In this document: piece by piece, positions 44,565 to 55,314 of the stretch
How the letters are laid out: each line of letters starts with the position of its first letter
Position numbering within the stretch: position 1 is the first letter of the stretch
Assembly (NCBI GenBank): GCA_948567375.1
Contig: OX419758.1
Location: 30,323,001 to 30,387,000, forward strand
Source of the DNA: Lunularia cruciata
Lineage: Eukaryota > Streptophyta > Marchantiopsida > Lunulariales > Lunulariaceae
Length of the DNA: 64,000 bases
Direction: 5' to 3'
Translations under genes and position numbers: made by a program
Notes under the pieces: model-generated
What the model saw: the letters and a program-made list of their open reading frames with translations, nothing else
Database searches by the model: none
What the model was told of the DNA's origin: nothing

Positions 44565-45840
44565 TTCAAGCCTGCACGCCAAGCTTGGGTCCATAGTACC
44601 ATCAATGTTTGGAAGGTGGCATGGCGCATAATTGCGCACATGATCCTTCCAAACAACACCATCATGTCCTTCTAACACAAGGACTCCAGATGGAAAAACC
44701 TCGTGCACTCTCAAGATAGTGCGGCCTGTAGAAACATCAAGTGTTGTCGGTGTTGTCTGTTGTACATATACATAGTCACCTGGATGAAATCAATGGATCG
44801 AGGGTCTATAACCTCCTCCTCAAATGGTAGCATAGCGTAAAGTATCTCTATGCTGAGCAATTGCCAAGTTCTCAATGGCCATTAGCATCACTCTCTGAAA
44901 GATTTCTGCCCGCTAAGAACATGTGCTCATCCATACATCGGGGTCATCCAAGTCCAAAACTACAGTAGCATCTTGACGAATGGCTGCAAGTAAATTCTGG
45001 ATCTCGTCCATATAGCAGAAAGTATGGAGAGAAGGATGCTAAGGAGGCTTGCCGGCTGAACCGATAGCCCATGGCCAACCAAGGTAATTGGAGATCCCAA
45101 TTTCCCAAGTGGCCTCTCTGCAAACCATACTTTTGCAATCCTCTCTTCACTGTCTGAACCACTCTCTTTGCTAAGCCATCTGCCTCAGGGTGATCTTGGG
45201 ATGTAGTACAATGATCAATCAAAGCCTTATCACACAAGACCTGAAACTCCCCCAAGAACTCTGTACCTTGATCAGTCAAAACCTCAGCTGGTGCACCAAA
45301 ATGACTAAGGACTCGATCCAGGAACGAGTAATTTGTCCCTTCACTAGACTTGTCAGTAAGTGCCACCAACTCAATCCACTTGGAGAAGTGCTCCACCATC
45401 ACCAAAACATACCAATGATGTCTCACAATCAGCAGTAAAGGTCCGGCAAAGTCCAAACTCCAACGGTAACCCAATCCCATGATAGGTAATGGGTGTAACT
45501 GTGGCATATGAGCATTGAATGATGCTCTAACTTGGTCACAAACCATACATCTGGCAACAAACTGCTATACCTTGGTCTGCATACCGTGCCACTAATAATG
45601 ACTCTGGAGTAAGCTATATGTATGCTTTACTCCAAAATGTCCTAGCTCCTCATGAGCATGACGGACCAACTGTGGTCTGTGTGCTGGAAGTGGTACTACT
45701 CGCACTCTACCATCCTCCCATACACGCAAAAGGTGTCTACTCTCCAATCTGAACCGTCTGGCTCGCTGAAGAACACGGTCTCTCTCCTTGGCCCCAATTG
45801 TGCCACCCACAACACCAGTGCAAAGATAGTCCATCACTAA
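44565..45840 (-). pseudogene. int: H1 integrase
   Basis: The zinc-binding part is near 45600-45690 (VRHAHEELGHFGVKHTY, then CMVCDQ). The core is at 44944-45546: WSLDFAGPL, EVLTDQGTEFLGEF, and DGLAKRVVQ where Glu is expected at the Lys, so catalysis is lost. The C-terminal tail continues in broken frames to the PHD finger. The core wording differs from E1, E and F. Confidence 0.85.
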
Positions 45841-47469
45841 GACATCATCATGAATGTCTCGCTGAACTGTACCAATATCTTCACTCTCTTGATCTGTGAC
45901 CTCAATAACTCCTCTTGTATGCGCTGAGAGAGATACCACCAAAGGCTCTGCAAATATACATAGAAAGGCCGATGCATGCCAACTTGGCACCATCTCCTCA
46001 TCTATCTCACCATGCCAACGTGCTCCGGTCTGATCATGCTGGTTGGGACATGGGTTTCTACTCAACCCATCTGCATCACGGTTCACCACTCCTGGTCTGT
46101 GAACAACCGTGAAATCATACTCCTGTAAAATCAGAGCCCATCGTGCAAGCTTCCCTGAAAGCTTGTCGGACTTCATCAACCACTTTAGCAGCTGATGATC
46201 AGTGATGAGAGTGAAGGGGTTACCAAATAGGTAACATCGGAAATGTACTCTTGCCCAAACTGCTGCCAAGCACTCTCCCTCATATGAACTATACTTTGCC
46301 TCCACTGAATTGTTGGAGCGACTAGCATAGACCACCACAAACTCCTTCCCCTCATCATCATGTTGGGTGAGCACCGCTCCAAGCTCCAACATACTCCAAT
46401 CAATATGAACCTGAAATGGTCGTCCCCTGATCGGTCTCCTCAAAATAAGAGCAGATGTCAACCTCTCCTTGAGCTCTACAAAAGCTCTCTCCTGCTCATC
46501 TCCCCAACACCACTCCTATGTAAGCTTGGTCAGCTTTGTCAAGGCCTTGGCAATGGCACTAAATCCTCTAACATAGCGGCAATAGAAGTTTGCCAACCCA
46601 AGGAATGCTTGCACTCTGCTCACATCTGTAGGCTGAGGAATACGTGCAATAGCCTCCACCTTGGTCTGCTGAACACCAAGTCCTCCGGGGTAGATAGTGT
46701 GACCCAAATACTCAACCTGCTCATAGAAGAACCTACACTTCCCAGGATGTTATTTGAGTCCATGAGACCTCAACCTCTCAAACACCTCCAACAACTGTCT
46801 CTCATGCTCCTCCACAATAGTGTTATAAACCAAAATGTCATCAATATAGCACCAAGCAAAATCCAACCCAGCTAGGATCCTATCCATGACCCTCTGGAAC
46901 TCAACAGGAGCATTCTTCAACCCAAATGGTAAGAACCTCCACTGATATAACACATCCTTGCCGTGAGGATCAATAGCCCAAAATTTTATCTTGGACTTAT
47001 CCTCCTCCCTGATCGGCAACTGATGATATCCCGCTCAAAGATCCAGAGTACTGAAGACCTTTGCATGCCCAATCGCATCAAAAATCTCCTCCGGTGTAGG
47101 CATGGCATACCGATCAGCCCTGGTCTGTCGGTTGATAGGACGGTAATCTCCACACATCCGCCTATCTGTAAAGTTGCCATGCATATCCTTCTTGGTTGGC
47201 ATCACTATCATTGATGCATACTCTCCATGTGAAATCTCCACCAAACCAGCCTCAAAAAGGTCACTACTCCGGCTCTGAATCAATGTCATCTCCATTGCAC
47301 TATATTGATAAGGACATCGGAAAACTGGTGTATTGCTAGTCAGCTCAATCCGTATACCAAGTCCCTTCAAAGCACCCAGATCCTTCAAACTGAAGGCAAA
47401 ACAACTCGTGTGACTCCTCAAGAACCTCCAAACCCTCCGCTCTTTCCTCTCCAGCAAGCTTTGATCCAA
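45841..47469 (-). pseudogene. pol: H1 reverse transcriptase and RNase H
   Basis: RT starts near 47400 (ALKGLGIRIELTSNTP), with fingers RMCGDYRPINRQTRADRYAM, then LDL followed by TGA and AGYHQLP. The palm is RFLPFGLKNAPVEFQRVMD and the catalytic motif CYIDDILVY is near 46845. A TGA at the start of the thumb and a TAG after KLTKLT follow. RNase H (45592-46461) has VHIDWSMLELGAVL, YEGECLAAVW and LITDHQLLKWL. The TGA after LDL also occurs in H2 at 63592. Confidence 0.88.
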
Positions 47470-47530
47470 GATTTGGCTCCCAAGTATCCTCTGTAACTGT
47501 AGTAGGAGTGGAAGATGTACTGACTGGCTG

Positions 47531-48170
47531 CTACACTAGGCCCTTGGGAGCAATAATGTCCTGCTCCCGACCACTAGAGGTCCCAACCTCTGTGCAAAAA
47601 ACTCCCTCCACTCTAGCTGCAAGCTCCACACGTCCTCTGGCTACATCCCATGTGGACCAAGGGTGTAATCCAAGTAGCCCATGCTCACCTGGATGGACTC
47701 CAAGTAGACCACTCTCCCTAGTAGCTATTGGATGTGTCCCAAGAATACCCTGTCCACTCGGTCTATCACCCCCAGCATGTGCCTGAATCGTCTCGATAGG
47801 CACAGGGCTCACAAGTGTCCGAGTGGTGATGCCTATCAAGCGCATCCTACGCTGCTCTGCCAAGCCAAGGCTCATAATCCAGGTCAAACAGTTCAGGTCC
47901 ATAGCCTGACCCAACACCTGACGCATGGATGCCTTTGACACTATTGGAACAGCGGTAATACCGGTGCAAAAACCCATCGCAAGCTCTCTCTCATCGGCGT
48001 TGGGCTCCACCAACTATTGTAACTGTGAGTCCCAAACAAGTCTAGGTCCTCCCTCTCAAAAAGCATGAGAGCCTAGGAAACTCATGAGTGTGGGAAATGC
48101 AGCTCTAGGTTGTCCAACTAGGTTCACCACTGCCATAGGTGACCTATCAGCCACTACCACTATCTGAGAC
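47531..48170 (-). pseudogene. H1 methyltransferase C-terminal part (motifs IX-X) and linker
   Basis: On the minus strand, from the E3 border: QPRAAFPTLMSFLGSHAF, then GPRLVWDSQLQ, PNADERELAMGF and LGQAMDLN (47891-47914), the last resembling motif X of C5-cytosine methyltransferases. Stops occur at two places before 48013. Its frame continues that on the other side of E3 once the 4-bp duplication is counted once. A linker with LGTHP, LGVHP and LGLHP repeats follows before RT. Function of the linker unknown. Confidence 0.75.
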
Positions 48171-48849
48171 TGTGAGCCGGCCTGTCTCTCACTCAGGATG
48201 AACCTCTGATGGCTATTATGGTAGCGCACCATGGACTAAGAAGGCAAGGAACCCCAACTCCATCATACTCCTCCAAGGCTAACACTCCAAGACTCAAGAC
48301 ATTGCTCACTAGAGAACTCAATGAGAGAGAGATAGTTGCAAATGAAAGGATGATGAGTACCTCCTCACTCCTTGTTTATATACTTGTGAAATAGTTACGT
48401 ACCAAAGTTACTAATTACCGTAGTAACTCAAGTTACTAGACTAAAAGTCAAGTAAAGTCAAAAAGTAGAAAGGAATATCCATTCACATGGGCATATTCCC
48501 CTTATCTTGACCCAACCACTAAAGCAAGGATTCCTTCACATGGGCTATCCTTGGACTAAAGAAGAATCCAAAACAAAAAGGCTTGCGGGCCCAAGAGTTC
48601 TCAACTCTTTCCCCAAAGCCAAACACCTAGGAATAATACCAAGTCAACACACTAAAATCCAAAATAGTGGTGCTCATCTTTTCTACTTCCTCTAAAGTAA
48701 GGTCCCATCTATCTTAGCTATGACTAAATTTAGCTAACCATGACTAATATAGAACCATCCTTTATCTCTATATAAATAATATCTCTTAAGTACTTGTAAT
48801 ACCAAGCTAAATATCACAATACCACACACATGCACAAATGGGTGTTACA
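48171..48849 (-). repeat. E3 3' LTR
   Basis: 679 bp. On the minus strand it starts TGTAACACCC and ends GGCTCACA. It appears identical to the 5' copy. Confidence 0.95.
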
Positions 48850-48863
48850 TTTACCCCCGGACT
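48850..48863 (-). other. E3 polypurine tract
   Basis: On the minus strand agtccgggggtaaa precedes the 3' LTR directly. Confidence 0.85.
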
Positions 48864-48897
48864 AAGTTTTCACTTTGTCCTCAAAGTGAAGGTCTCT

Positions 48898-51800
48898 CTA
48901 CCTTCTATGGTACATCTTCAACTTATCATGGTTAATCCTATCAAAGTGTCTTCCTCCCAACTCCTTGAGATCATAGGTGTAATTGCCCCACACCTTCTCT
49001 TCTATGAAAGGTCCAAAGTACTTAGGCAAAAACTTCTTTTGCACTCTCTTGAATCGAATGGAATCAAACAACATTACCCAATCACCTTCTTTGAAAGGCT
49101 CCACCTTCTTCTTGCCTTGCCTCTTGTCATAGCTCTCCTTTTGTTTCCTTTGGGCTTGCTCCACTCGAACCATAGCAACTGCTCTTGCCTCTTCCAACTC
49201 CATGAGTTGATCCTTCCTTGACTTCCCTGCATCACTTCCTTGTGCTTTCTTCAATCTCCTATGAATGCTTTGGAAGGTAGGAAGATCAAAGTGAATAGGT
49301 AAGGTAGACTCAATACCATACACCAATTGGAATGGAGAATATCCAGTGGAAGTCTTCATGGTTGTCCTATACTCCCACAAAACTGCATGAATCCTCTTGT
49401 CCCAATGATGTTTAGCCCCCTCCATTTCTGCATCTTTGGCCAACATCATGCACAAGGTCTGATTGGTTCTCTCTGCCAAGCCATTGGAATTTGGCTTATA
49501 GGATGTAGTTACTCTATGTGTGATAGAGAAATGTCGTAGCATGGCTGTAGTAATGCTTCCTGTAAACTCTCCTCCTCTATCAGAAACCAACTCCAAAGGG
49601 CATCCAAACCTAGTGATAATGCGTTCATAAAGAAATCTACCCACTTCATCTTCATTCTTGTCCCTCAATGGTCTAGCCTCAACCCACTTGGTAAGGTAAT
49701 CAGTAACTACCACAATGTACCGATTGTTCCTTGGGGTTCTATTGAGAGGTCCTACAAAATCAATTCCCCACTTCTCAAAAGGTCCTAGCAATGGAATTGA
49801 TCTAAGTGGTGGAGTGGATGTAGACTTTCTAGCAAAAGCTTGACAAACATGACAAGTTTTGCAATAATCAAGACAATCCTTGAAAATCCCTCTCCAATGG
49901 TAACCTGCATCTAGAATCTTGAAAGCAGTCACCTTTCCTGCAAAGTGTCCTCCACATACTAAACCTTCATGAAACTCCTTTATGAGTAGGATAGACTCTT
50001 CCTTACCCACTGCTCTTCGAAGTAGACCATCTGCTCCTTGGTGAAAAAGAATATCCTCCACCATTGTGTAAGGTCTAGATCTTGCTGCAAGGGCCTTCCT
50101 CTCCCTAGCATGCATCCCTTCTGGATAGTTACCTCTTGTCACAAAATCCACAATCTCCTTGTACTCCATTGGAATCTCTTGAGTGACTGAGATTGTCATG
50201 AGCTCCTCATCCGGGAAGGAATCATCTACTGGCTCATCTCCATCATGATCATAGGCTCTAGATAACAAATCAGCATTTGCATGTTTCTTTCCTGGCCTAT
50301 CCTCAATTGTGTAGTCATACTCAGACAAGAGTATCATCCACCTTGCTAGTCTCCCTTCAACATTAGGCTTGTTGAAGATGTACTTCAAAGCCTTGTGATC
50401 CGTGACAATTGTGGCTTTCCCTCCAATCAAGTAGTGTCTAAACTTCTTGAGACCAAAGATCACTGCCAACCCTTCTCTCTCTGTGACAGAGTAGTTCTTC
50501 TCTGCTGAAACCATCTGCCTACTAGCATAAGCTATTGGATGATCATGCCCATCTTGGTCTAATTGACTAAGAGTGCATCCTATAGCTACATTAGAAGCAT
50601 CAGTGTAGAGGATGAAAGGCTTACTCCAATCAGGTTTAGCAAGAATTGGAGCTACAACAAGGGATTGCTTGAGCTCCTCAAAAGCTTTGAGAGCCTCCTT
50701 GTCTTCCAAAATCACCATGTAATCTACACCCTTCTTCATGTAGATGGTCAATGCATAAGCCTTGTTGGAAAATGAGAAGATGAACCTCCTATAGTACCCA
50801 ACCATTCCCAAGAATTGGCGTAACTTTGTCAAGCTTGAAGGGAATGGAAGGTCTGAGATTTTCCTCACCTTCTTAGGATCAACTGCTATTCCATCCTTGG
50901 AGATGATGTGCCCCAAAAGTAGACCTTCTTCACATCCAAAAATGCACTTCTCTGGGTTGAGTGATGCATTTGCCTCATCCAAGCATTGCAAGACTTTGAT
51001 TAGGTGCTCAAAGTGCTCCTCCTTGCTCCCATAGACACAAAAGTCATCAATGAAATCTCTCACAAATTTCCCAATGAAAGGTTCAAATACCTTGTTCATG
51101 AACCGTTGGAATGTGGCTGGAGCATTGCAAAGCCCAAAAGGCATGACCTTGAAAGAGTAAGTTCCCCAAGGTGTGGTGAATGTGGTGAGTTGTTGATGCT
51201 CTGGTGCAATCTTTATTTGGTTATATCCACTATAACCATCTCCAAAACTGTACCTCTCATGACCTGCAATCTCCTCCAAGATCTCATCAATGAATGGCAA
51301 TGGGTAGTAGTCCTTCTTGGTAACAGCATTAAGCTTCTTGTAATCCACACATACCCGAAGCTTGCCATTCTTTTTCTTCACAATGACAATTGGAGACACC
51401 CATTCTGAATTCTCCACCTCAAAGATAAATCCAGCCTCCTTGAGCTTATCAATCTCCTCCTTCACAACCAAAGATATTGGTGGGCTAATGCGACGTTGCT
51501 TTTGGCGGATTGGTCTTGCATGTGACTCCACCTCTATCTTGTGCTCCTCCAAGGTGACTTCCTTCAAATCCTTGTAACTAAAAGCAAACACATGGATGAA
51601 CTTGCGGAAAATCTCCTCAAATCTCACCTTCTCCTCCTTGGTAACATTTGGGCCATACTTGAGGGTAGATAACCTTCTCTCTACCTCCTCAAGTGTCAAT
51701 GGTGATTTATCTGGGTCCTTCAAAACCTCTGGCTTAGGTGCAAAATCCATAGCACACAAGGGATACACATCTGAATCAGATTCAGATTCATCTTCCTCCG

Positions 51801-53724
51801 TGGAAGTCTCCTCTTCCATGCTTGTGTCCACACCTGAAGCTCCTTCTTCAGAATCTGATTCCCAATAATTAGAAGATGGGGTATCTGAATGTGAAGTGTT
51901 GGTGGTGTTAGTCACAGGAACAGTGACTCTATGGTTTGATGGCCCAATCCTCAAGTACCCTTTGTGCCATCGATCAGTTGTGCGTGCTGCTCTCAACCAT
52001 GGCCTCCCAAGAAGTAAGTCATAGCTTGAATCCTTCAAGACTTGGAAAGTCATGAGATTTTGAACTCCCATAACTGAAACTACCACCTTATCCATCACCC
52101 CTACTGGTCGAACTTGTTGCTTGTTTGCCATGCTCACCACAAATGTTGAAGGTCTTGAGGGTATCATACCCAACTTCTTCATCAACCTTTCTGACATGGC
52201 ATTCACTGCTGATCCTCCATCAACCAATGCATCCTTGATGTTGTGACCATTCACTCTCACATCAATCTTGGAGGCATATTCACAAGCCTCCCATGGTGCT
52301 AGCTTGGCATCCACCACCCCCATTGATACTGGAACTTTTGCCTTCTTCTTCTTTTTGCTCCTTGTAGAACTCAAACCACCTCTAAGCTCCTTTCTCAAGG
52401 TAGGGTTCAAAGCAATTAATTGGCCCACTGTGATGTTAGCCTTGTGACTACCAACATCCTCCAACACATTGTAGTTCCATTGTTGCTTTGAGATCAAGAA
52501 GTCCTCCATCCCCAACTTCTTCCTTGGAGTCTTTGTTGTTGATGGTGTTGAGGTGCGAGTGCTCCTAGTAGACATAGGAGTATCCTTGCTTGAAGTAAAT
52601 CCTTGAGAAGAGTGAACATCCTCTGCAAAACGAGCTCTCTTCTTCTCTTGTGCCAAAAGCTCCAAATTAAGACCCTTGGAGTTTGAGCACTCTCCCTTCT
52701 CATACTTGCTCTCAACCACATCTATGGATGCTATCCCCTTACCTTTGTTGGGATTAGGAGCCACTTGGGTTTCACTACCTCCCTCTTTCCCTCTATTGGC
52801 TCCCTCATAACCCCTTCCTCCATGGTAAGTGGAATTTGGGCAATTCCTTTGGATATGGCCTCTTCCTCCACAACCAAAACAATTTCTATCATTGAAATTG
52901 TTGGCTGGTTGGCCTCCTCTATATGGATAGTTTCCATAACTCCTAGGTCCTCTCCCTACATTCTGATCCACCTCTCTCTTCTCCCATAGTTGCACCACAT
53001 TGATCTTGAGATCCGCAAGTTGTTCTGTGATGGTTTGGAGTGGATCTTTTGGTGGAGGTGCAAGAATTGGAGCAACTACTACTTGTGGTGCAACCCTTGT
53101 CACCAAAGTATCAGAAGTTCCACCATACTTGTAGCCTTGAGGAGGATGCACAACCTCCTTCACCACCAAATCACTCTCATCCCCTTCCAAACTCTCCTCC
53201 ATACGAATTGCGATCTTGATAGCTTCAACCTTGGAAGAAGGTTTCTCATATCTCACCTTGCTTCTAATTTGTGGTCTCAATCCTCCCACAAAATTCTTGG
53301 TGAGCATGGCCCCTATGCCAATCATTGTAGTCTCCACATCATCCCCACCCTTCCTCAACACTCTGCGAAATCTGGACTCCAACTTTTCCACTCTTTCCAC
53401 ATAGACCCTCACTTTCTCTCCATCTCCTTGCTTGAGAAATGTAACCTCACTCATCAATCTCTCATAACTCTCATCAGGAAGAAAGTTCTCAATGAGTGCT
53501 GAAGTCAAAGTCTCCCAAGACTCCTCTTCCCCCTCTCTCCTCTCTCTCTTTTGGTATTCTGACTCATACCATGTAAGTGCTGCATCCTCAAAGAAATCTG
53601 GTAATAATGAGGCCCACTCATTCTTCCTCCTCTCATTGTTTCCTATGCAAGCTCTCTTGAAGTCTCTCACAAAGGCCTCCACATCTTCTCCATCCTTGCC
53701 AAAGAAAACCGGAAGTTTCCCCAT
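48898..53724 (-). CDS. gag-pol: E3 Gag-Pol polyprotein (1608 aa, intact)
   Basis: A single open frame. Gag domain at residues about 1-230 (PDFFEDAALTWYESEYQ, FVGGLRPQIRSKVRYEK). CCHC knuckle at about 281-295 (CFGCGGRGHIQRNC). Aspartic protease with VDGGSAVNAM at about 496-510 and LLLGRPWLRA. RT at about 770-960 with MPFGLCNAPATFQRF and catalytic FIDDFCVYG near 890. RNase H at about 1035-1150 with LYTDASNVAIG, TEREGLAVIF and VTDHKALKYIF. Integrase from about 1255 with HEGLVCGGHF and CHVCQ, then GIDFVGPL, LVSDRGGEF and AERTNQT. All catalytic residues are present, with Asp-Gly-Gly-Ser in the protease instead of the usual Asp-Ser/Thr-Gly. The start MGKLPVFFGKDGEDVEAF is the first ATG of the frame before the gag domain. 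Fusion of gag and pol in one frame implies a single polyprotein. Confidence 0.95.
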   Translation of the reverse strand: MGKLPVFFGKDGEDVEAFVRDFKRACIGNNERRKNEWASLLPDFFEDAALTWYESEYQKRERREGEEESWETLTSALIENFLPDESYERLMSEVTFLKQGDGEKVRVYVERVEKLESRFRRVLRKGGDDVETTMIGIGAMLTKNFVGGLRPQIRSKVRYEKPSSKVEAIKIAIRMEESLEGDESDLVVKEVVHPPQGYKYGGTSDTLVTRVAPQVVVAPILAPPPKDPLQTITEQLADLKINVVQLWEKREVDQNVGRGPRSYGNYPYRGGQPANNFNDRNCFGCGGRGHIQRNCPNSTYHGGRGYEGANRGKEGGSETQVAPNPNKGKGIASIDVVESKYEKGECSNSKGLNLELLAQEKKRARFAEDVHSSQGFTSSKDTPMSTRSTRTSTPSTTKTPRKKLGMEDFLISKQQWNYNVLEDVGSHKANITVGQLIALNPTLRKELRGGLSSTRSKKKKKAKVPVSMGVVDAKLAPWEACEYASKIDVRVNGHNIKDALVDGGSAVNAMSERLMKKLGMIPSRPSTFVVSMANKQQVRPVGVMDKVVVSVMGVQNLMTFQVLKDSSYDLLLGRPWLRAARTTDRWHKGYLRIGPSNHRVTVPVTNTTNTSHSDTPSSNYWESDSEEGASGVDTSMEEETSTEEDESESDSDVYPLCAMDFAPKPEVLKDPDKSPLTLEEVERRLSTLKYGPNVTKEEKVRFEEIFRKFIHVFAFSYKDLKEVTLEEHKIEVESHARPIRQKQRRISPPISLVVKEEIDKLKEAGFIFEVENSEWVSPIVIVKKKNGKLRVCVDYKKLNAVTKKDYYPLPFIDEILEEIAGHERYSFGDGYSGYNQIKIAPEHQQLTTFTTPWGTYSFKVMPFGLCNAPATFQRFMNKVFEPFIGKFVRDFIDDFCVYGSKEEHFEHLIKVLQCLDEANASLNPEKCIFGCEEGLLLGHIISKDGIAVDPKKVRKISDLPFPSSLTKLRQFLGMVGYYRRFIFSFSNKAYALTIYMKKGVDYMVILEDKEALKAFEELKQSLVVAPILAKPDWSKPFILYTDASNVAIGCTLSQLDQDGHDHPIAYASRQMVSAEKNYSVTEREGLAVIFGLKKFRHYLIGGKATIVTDHKALKYIFNKPNVEGRLARWMILLSEYDYTIEDRPGKKHANADLLSRAYDHDGDEPVDDSFPDEELMTISVTQEIPMEYKEIVDFVTRGNYPEGMHARERKALAARSRPYTMVEDILFHQGADGLLRRAVGKEESILLIKEFHEGLVCGGHFAGKVTAFKILDAGYHWRGIFKDCLDYCKTCHVCQAFARKSTSTPPLRSIPLLGPFEKWGIDFVGPLNRTPRNNRYIVVVTDYLTKWVEARPLRDKNEDEVGRFLYERIITRFGCPLELVSDRGGEFTGSITTAMLRHFSITHRVTTSYKPNSNGLAERTNQTLCMMLAKDAEMEGAKHHWDKRIHAVLWEYRTTMKTSTGYSPFQLVYGIESTLPIHFDLPTFQSIHRRLKKAQGSDAGKSRKDQLMELEEARAVAMVRVEQAQRKQKESYDKRQGKKKVEPFKEGDWVMLFDSIRFKRVQKKFLPKYFGPFIEEKVWGNYTYDLKELGGRHFDRINHDKLKMYHRR

Positions 53725-53958
53725 CTTAACCCCTCACTATCTTTCTTTTCTCTTAATTTTTTTTTCTCTTTTCTTTTCTCTCACTCTATTACTAATAGAG
53801 TATATACATGACTAACACCATCTGAGAATAATCCACTCTAGGGAACACAAAAGGTTCAGGTTGCTCCAAGATTTCTATAGCAACATCAAATCCTAGAGTG
53901 CATATTAATCTAACTCTCATGGATAGTTTATCCATAAGTTGAAAGATTATCTCCATCA

Positions 53959-54456
53959 CTAATCTTGAGAACTAGCTGATGAAGGTGGTAGTATTTCTGT
54001 AGCTGTACTAAGACTCTCTCCAAGATCCTTCACCAAAGTTTCCAAAAGTGCTTTTACTCCACTACACTCATGTCCTTTTGGAAGTCCTTCAACTCCACAA
54101 ACCTCACACAACTCCTTGGTCTTAGATCTTCTCCCTCCCAATCTTGGTGAAGAAGGTCCAACATGCAAACCCAAGTCAAGTAAGCCTCTCCTTTCCCTCA
54201 ATCTCTTGCTCTCAAAGGTTAATGGACATGAACTTGCCTTATGTCCCTTCTCTCCACATAGAAAGCACTTAGACTCACTCTTTCCTCCAAGTGGTGTAGG
54301 TTTTTGGATCCTCTCAACACTCTCTTCAAATTCTATTGTAAACTCTCTTTTCCTCAAATCCACCCCTACAATCACCTCAAACCCTTGGGGAACCTTGCAT
54401 AATCTCAATTTCCACTCTTGATGACCCTCCATGTTCCCAAAGATGAATCTAAACAC
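53959..54456 (-). CDS. E3 leader ORF with zinc knuckles, upstream of gag
   Basis: 165 codons between the primer-binding site and gag-pol. It contains CFLCGEKGHKASSCP (CCHC-like) and a second Cys cluster CEVCGVEGLPKGHEC. The N-terminal part (VPQGFEVIVGVDLRKREF) is shared with E2. The 5' end may be shifted, because another frame (54405-54593) carries conserved-looking residues upstream. A nucleic-acid-binding accessory role is possible, as some OTA elements carry an extra ORF before gag. No family assigned. Confidence 0.6.
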   Translation of the reverse strand: MFRFIFGNMEGHQEWKLRLCKVPQGFEVIVGVDLRKREFTIEFEESVERIQKPTPLGGKSESKCFLCGEKGHKASSCPLTFESKRLRERRGLLDLGLHVGPSSPRLGGRRSKTKELCEVCGVEGLPKGHECSGVKALLETLVKDLGESLSTATEILPPSSASSQD

Positions 54457-54593
54457 TCAAACATGCTTTTTGTTGATCTCAAACTTCTCATGCATGAGAT
54501 CTCCACTCTGCAGAATTGACCCTTCCTCACAATGTCACTCAAATCTCCCAACGAATATGTCACAGTCCTCTGAAATTTTCCATACTTGATCAC

Positions 54594-55080
54594 AACTTTA
54601 GGGCGTCCCTCCTTGCAAAATTTTAGATCTTTTCATCGAGCCATTTGGCCTAGACACCTTTCTATTCAGCACCCATATTTCAGATTTGGTCTGAAAACCA
54701 CCCCCCTCACTTCAAAAACTCATAACGCACTGCGCAAAAATGATCTCTCTCTAATTTTTGTGGCACCAGGTAGGATACAATGCACTGAATTTTCTTGGAA
54801 ATTTTCAGGACAATTCACTAAAAATTGAAGAAATGGCAGACTCTGTACAATTTTCCAGAGAGCATGCAGTTGCGGGAGCACTTTACCCTATCAACTTTCA
54901 AAAATTCTAGCCCAGTGCGCATAGAAGCTCTCTCAATAATTTCAAGTGTGCTAACTGAAAGATAACCCAAGCTATCATATGTAGAAATCTCAAGTCCAGA
55001 TCTCAAACTTGAGATTTTGCCCAAAATCACCTTAATCCCCAAAATCTGCAATCCACCTCACACAATCTCTCCAATTCCTC
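54594..55080 (-). other. E3 leader without recognised gene
   Basis: Between the small 5' ORF and the knuckle ORF. Nothing identifiable seen apart from short unsupported ORFs. Confidence 0.6.
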
Positions 55081-55314
55081 TCATGTGTACAAGATGTACA
55101 AAATCACCTCAAAGACATCATAATGAACTACAGGGTATACAAATGGATCTTGGTTCTCTAACATAAGTTCAGCCCTCTCCTCTCCTAATGTTCTTTCCAA
55201 GTGAGCTCTCATAGCCTCCTTCTGCCTAATGTAGAATTGGACGCGGAACATTATCTTGCCTTCTAGAGAGGTCCCGGCAACGGAACCAAAAATGTGAGCC
55301 GGCCTGTCTCTCAC
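55081..55314 (-). CDS. E3 small 5' ORF spanning the primer-binding site
   Basis: 77 codons starting MRDRPAHIFGSVAG. The ATG lies 22 bp inside the LTR end. Core FYIRQKEAMRAHLERTLGEE and C-terminus VILYILYT. Near-identical in E2 (13451-13684), and resembling the tandem modules of E1 at 2707-3130. It would be the first ORF on the genomic RNA. Function unknown. Confidence 0.55.
   Translation of the reverse strand: MRDRPAHIFGSVAGTSLEGKIMFRVQFYIRQKEAMRAHLERTLGEERAELMLENQDPFVYPVVHYDVFEVILYILYT
55271..55288 (-). other. E3 primer-binding site, tRNA-Glu type
   Basis: On the minus strand TGGTTCCGTTGCCGGGAC, four bases after the LTR. It fits the complement of a plant tRNA-Glu 3' end (as remembered, ending CAACGGAACCA). 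Confidence 0.78.
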
